Assembly: GCA_030533445.1 (NCBI GenBank)
Contig: JARPUW010000256.1
Location: 496,001-560,000 of the forward strand
Length of the DNA: 64,000 nt
Reading direction: 5' to 3'
From: Cyprinodon diabolis
Taxonomy: Eukaryota; Chordata; Actinopteri; Cyprinodontiformes; Cyprinodontidae
Shown: positions 62,323-64,000 of the stretch, piece by piece
Numbering within the stretch: the stretch's first letter is position 1
Layout of the letters: each line of letters starts with the position of its first letter
The notes under the pieces: generated by a model
Databases searched by the model: none
The model's input: the letters and a program-made list of their open reading frames with translations, nothing else
Told to the model about the DNA's origin: nothing
Program-made: the position numbers and the translations under genes

Positions 62323-64000
62323 CTGAAAACTAACAATATAAAGTAGATTTGAGCAGATGTTTTTGGTTCCAAGCTTCAAATCAGAGGTTTGAGGCCAAAA
62401 CGCTCTTTTCACAGTGAGATAATGCCATTTTGGCCTCTGGAGTTGTAACAGACAAACCATTAATGATACAGCCATGATCTTTTCTGGCAATCATCTAGAG
62501 CTGAAAACTAACAATATAAAGTAGATTTGAGCAGATGTTTTTGGTTCCACGCTTCAAATCAGAAGTTGAGGCCAAAACGCTCTTTTCACAGTGAGATAAT
62601 GCCATTTTGGCCTCTGGAGTTGTAACAGACAAACCATTAATGATACAGCCATGATCTTTTCTGGCAATCATCTAGAGCTGAAAACTAACAATATAAAGTA
62701 GATTTGAGCAGATGTTTTTGGTTCCAAGCTTCAAATCAGAAGTTGAGGCCAAAACGCTCTTTTCACAGTGAGATAATGCCATTTTGGCCTCTGGAGTTGT
62801 AACAGACAAACCATTAATGATACAGCCATGATCTTTTCTGGCAATCATCTAGAGCTGAAAACTAACAATATAAAGTAGATTTGAGCAGATGTTTTTTGTT
62901 CCAAGCTTTAAATCATAGGTTTGAGGCCAAAACGTTCGTTTCACAGTGAGATAATGCCATTTTGGCCTCTGGAGTTGTAACAGACAAACCATTAATGATA
63001 CAGCCATGATCTTTTCTGGCAATCATCTAGAGCTGAAAACTAACAATATAAATTAGATTGGAGCAGATGTTTTTGGTTCCAAGCTTCAAATCATAGGTTT
63101 GATGCCAAAACGCTCTTTTCACAGTGAGATAATGCCATTTTGGCCCCTGGAGTTGTAACAGACAAACCATTAATGATACAGCCATGATCTTTTCTGGCAA
63201 TCATCTAGAGCTGAAAACTAACAATATAAAGTAGATTTGAGCAGATGTTTTTGGTTCCAAGCTTCAAATCAGAAGTTGAGGCCAAAACGCTCTTTTCACA
63301 GTGAGATAATGCCATTTTGGCCTCTGGAGTTGTAACAGACAAACCATTAATGATACAGCCATGATCTTTTCTGGCAATCATCTAAAGCTGAAAACTAACA
63401 ATTTGAAATAGATTGGAGCAGATGTTTTTGGTTCCAAGCTTCAAATCATAGGTTTGAGGCCAAAACGCTCTTTTCACAGTGAGATAATGCCATTTTGGCC
63501 TCTGGAGTTGTAACAGACAAACCATTAATGATACAGCCATGATCTTTTCTGGCAATCATCTAAAGCTGAAAACTAACAATTTGAAATAGATTGGAGCAGA
63601 TGTTTTTGGTTCCAAGCTTCAAATCATAGGTTTGAGGCCAAAACGCTATTTTCACAGTGAGATAATGCCATTTTGGCCTCTGGAGTTGTAACAGACAAAC
63701 CATTAATGATACAGCCATGATCTTTTCTGGCAATCATCTAGAGCTGAAAACTAACAATATAAAGTAGATTTGAGCAGATGTTTTTGGTTCCAAGCTTCAA
63801 ATCATAGGTTGAGGCCAAAACGCTCTTTTCACAGTGAGATAATGCCATTTTGGCCTCTGGAGTTGTAACAGACAAACCATTAATGATACAGCCATGATCT
63901 TTTCTGGCAATCATCTAAAGCTGAAAACTAACAATTTGAAATAGATTGGAGCAGATGTTTTTGGTTCCAAGCTTCAAATCATAGGTTTGAGGCCAAAACG
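62323..64000 (+). repeat. HOR family V, copy 3, cut by window end
   Basis: About nine and a half monomers aligned to copy 2 at an offset of 3,728 bp (GGCCCCTGG 63,142, GCTATT 63,645). It carries the expanded T / GCTATTTTC / ataggttgagg / T order. A private AAATTAG for AAAGTAG occurs near 63,051. The array clearly continues past the window. Confidence 0.88.

Larger units (their letters stand above)
1..64000 (+). repeat. Satellite DNA array, ~178-bp monomer, ~360 head-to-tail copies
   Basis: The sequence is covered end to end by one tandem monomer of 177-178 bp, always in the same orientation, with no unique sequence between copies. Taking CTGAAAACTAAC as an arbitrary monomer start, successive starts fall at 1, 179, 357, 535, 713, 891, 1068 and so on to the last base. 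Summing the blocks listed below gives about 360 monomers. Both ends of the window lie inside the array. Variants are shared between distant copies in ordered sets, so the array is organised in higher-order repeats rather than as random monomers. Arrays of this type, with 150-180 bp units and multi-monomer HORs, are typical of eukaryotic centromeres and heterochromatin; that placement is inferred from the architecture, not shown by the sequence. No gene, transposon or rRNA/tRNA is seen anywhere in it. Confidence 0.98.

Noticed and set aside
1..64000. CRISPR array
   Set aside because: Repeats are contiguous, about 178 bp long and have no unique spacers; there are no cas genes.
1..64000. Known satellites (human alpha satellite, Arabidopsis CEN180), telomere repeats, rDNA
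   Set aside because: The monomer does not resemble these sequences as I know them, and no telomere-type short repeat or rRNA sequence is seen. A database search is needed to name the satellite.
1..64000. Transposon, retroelement or integrated virus inside the array
   Set aside because: No monomer is interrupted: monomer starts follow at 176-179 bp at every point checked, so there is no room for an insertion.
1..64000. A new gene-based system (defence, mobile or biosynthetic)
   Set aside because: No coding capacity exists in the window; the unusual content is purely structural repeat architecture.

Overview
The whole 64 kb window is one uninterrupted tandem satellite-DNA array. Every base falls in a head-to-tail monomer of about 178 bp (usual lengths 177 and 178 bp, with a few of 176 and 179), all in the same orientation. 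I count about 360 monomers. There is no unique sequence, no inserted transposon, no RNA gene and no credible protein-coding gene. The array runs off both ends of the window. Megabase-type satellite with long higher-order repeats (HORs) points to a eukaryote, most plausibly centromeric or pericentromeric heterochromatin. The first monomer is about 38% GC. I do not recognise the monomer: it is not human alpha satellite or the Arabidopsis CEN180 repeat as I know them. I cannot name the lineage, and the centromere assignment is inference.

The monomers are very similar but carry a limited set of linked variants: (i) 'atataaag' versus 'tttgaaat' near the start; (ii) CCAAGCTTC versus CCACGCTTC, which destroys a HindIII site; (iii) agaggtttgagg, ataggtttgagg or the 1-bp-shorter agaagttgagg; (iv) GCTCG, GCTCT or GTTCG; (v) CAGAC versus CACAC; (vi) CTAGAG versus CTAAAG at the end. 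Rare private changes serve as markers to align distant copies and show HORs whose size changes along the array.

Layout: 1-18,821 (106 monomers) is a family with a basic 27-monomer, 4,793-bp HOR, interrupted by a 10-monomer insertion and a 5-monomer duplication. 18,822-33,736 is a 34-monomer (6,037-bp) HOR, then a 35-monomer (6,216-bp) derivative and a partial third copy, after a 7-monomer lead-in. 33,737-45,281 (65 monomers) is a mosaic in which 8- to 16-monomer modules recur at spacings of 2,310, 4,617, 7,992, 9,413 and 11,723 bp. 45,282-55,577 is two adjacent 29-monomer HOR copies of exactly 5,148 bp. 55,578-64,000 is a 17-monomer copy (3,017 bp), a 21-monomer copy (3,728 bp) made by a 4-monomer internal duplication, and the start of another.

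Within each monomer the most striking element is a perfect 10-bp inverted repeat (GAGGCCAAAA / TTTTGGCCTC) around a 27-bp loop that itself holds the dyad TCACAGTGA near its centre. No new gene-based system is present. The interest lies in the array's architecture and in this dyad.
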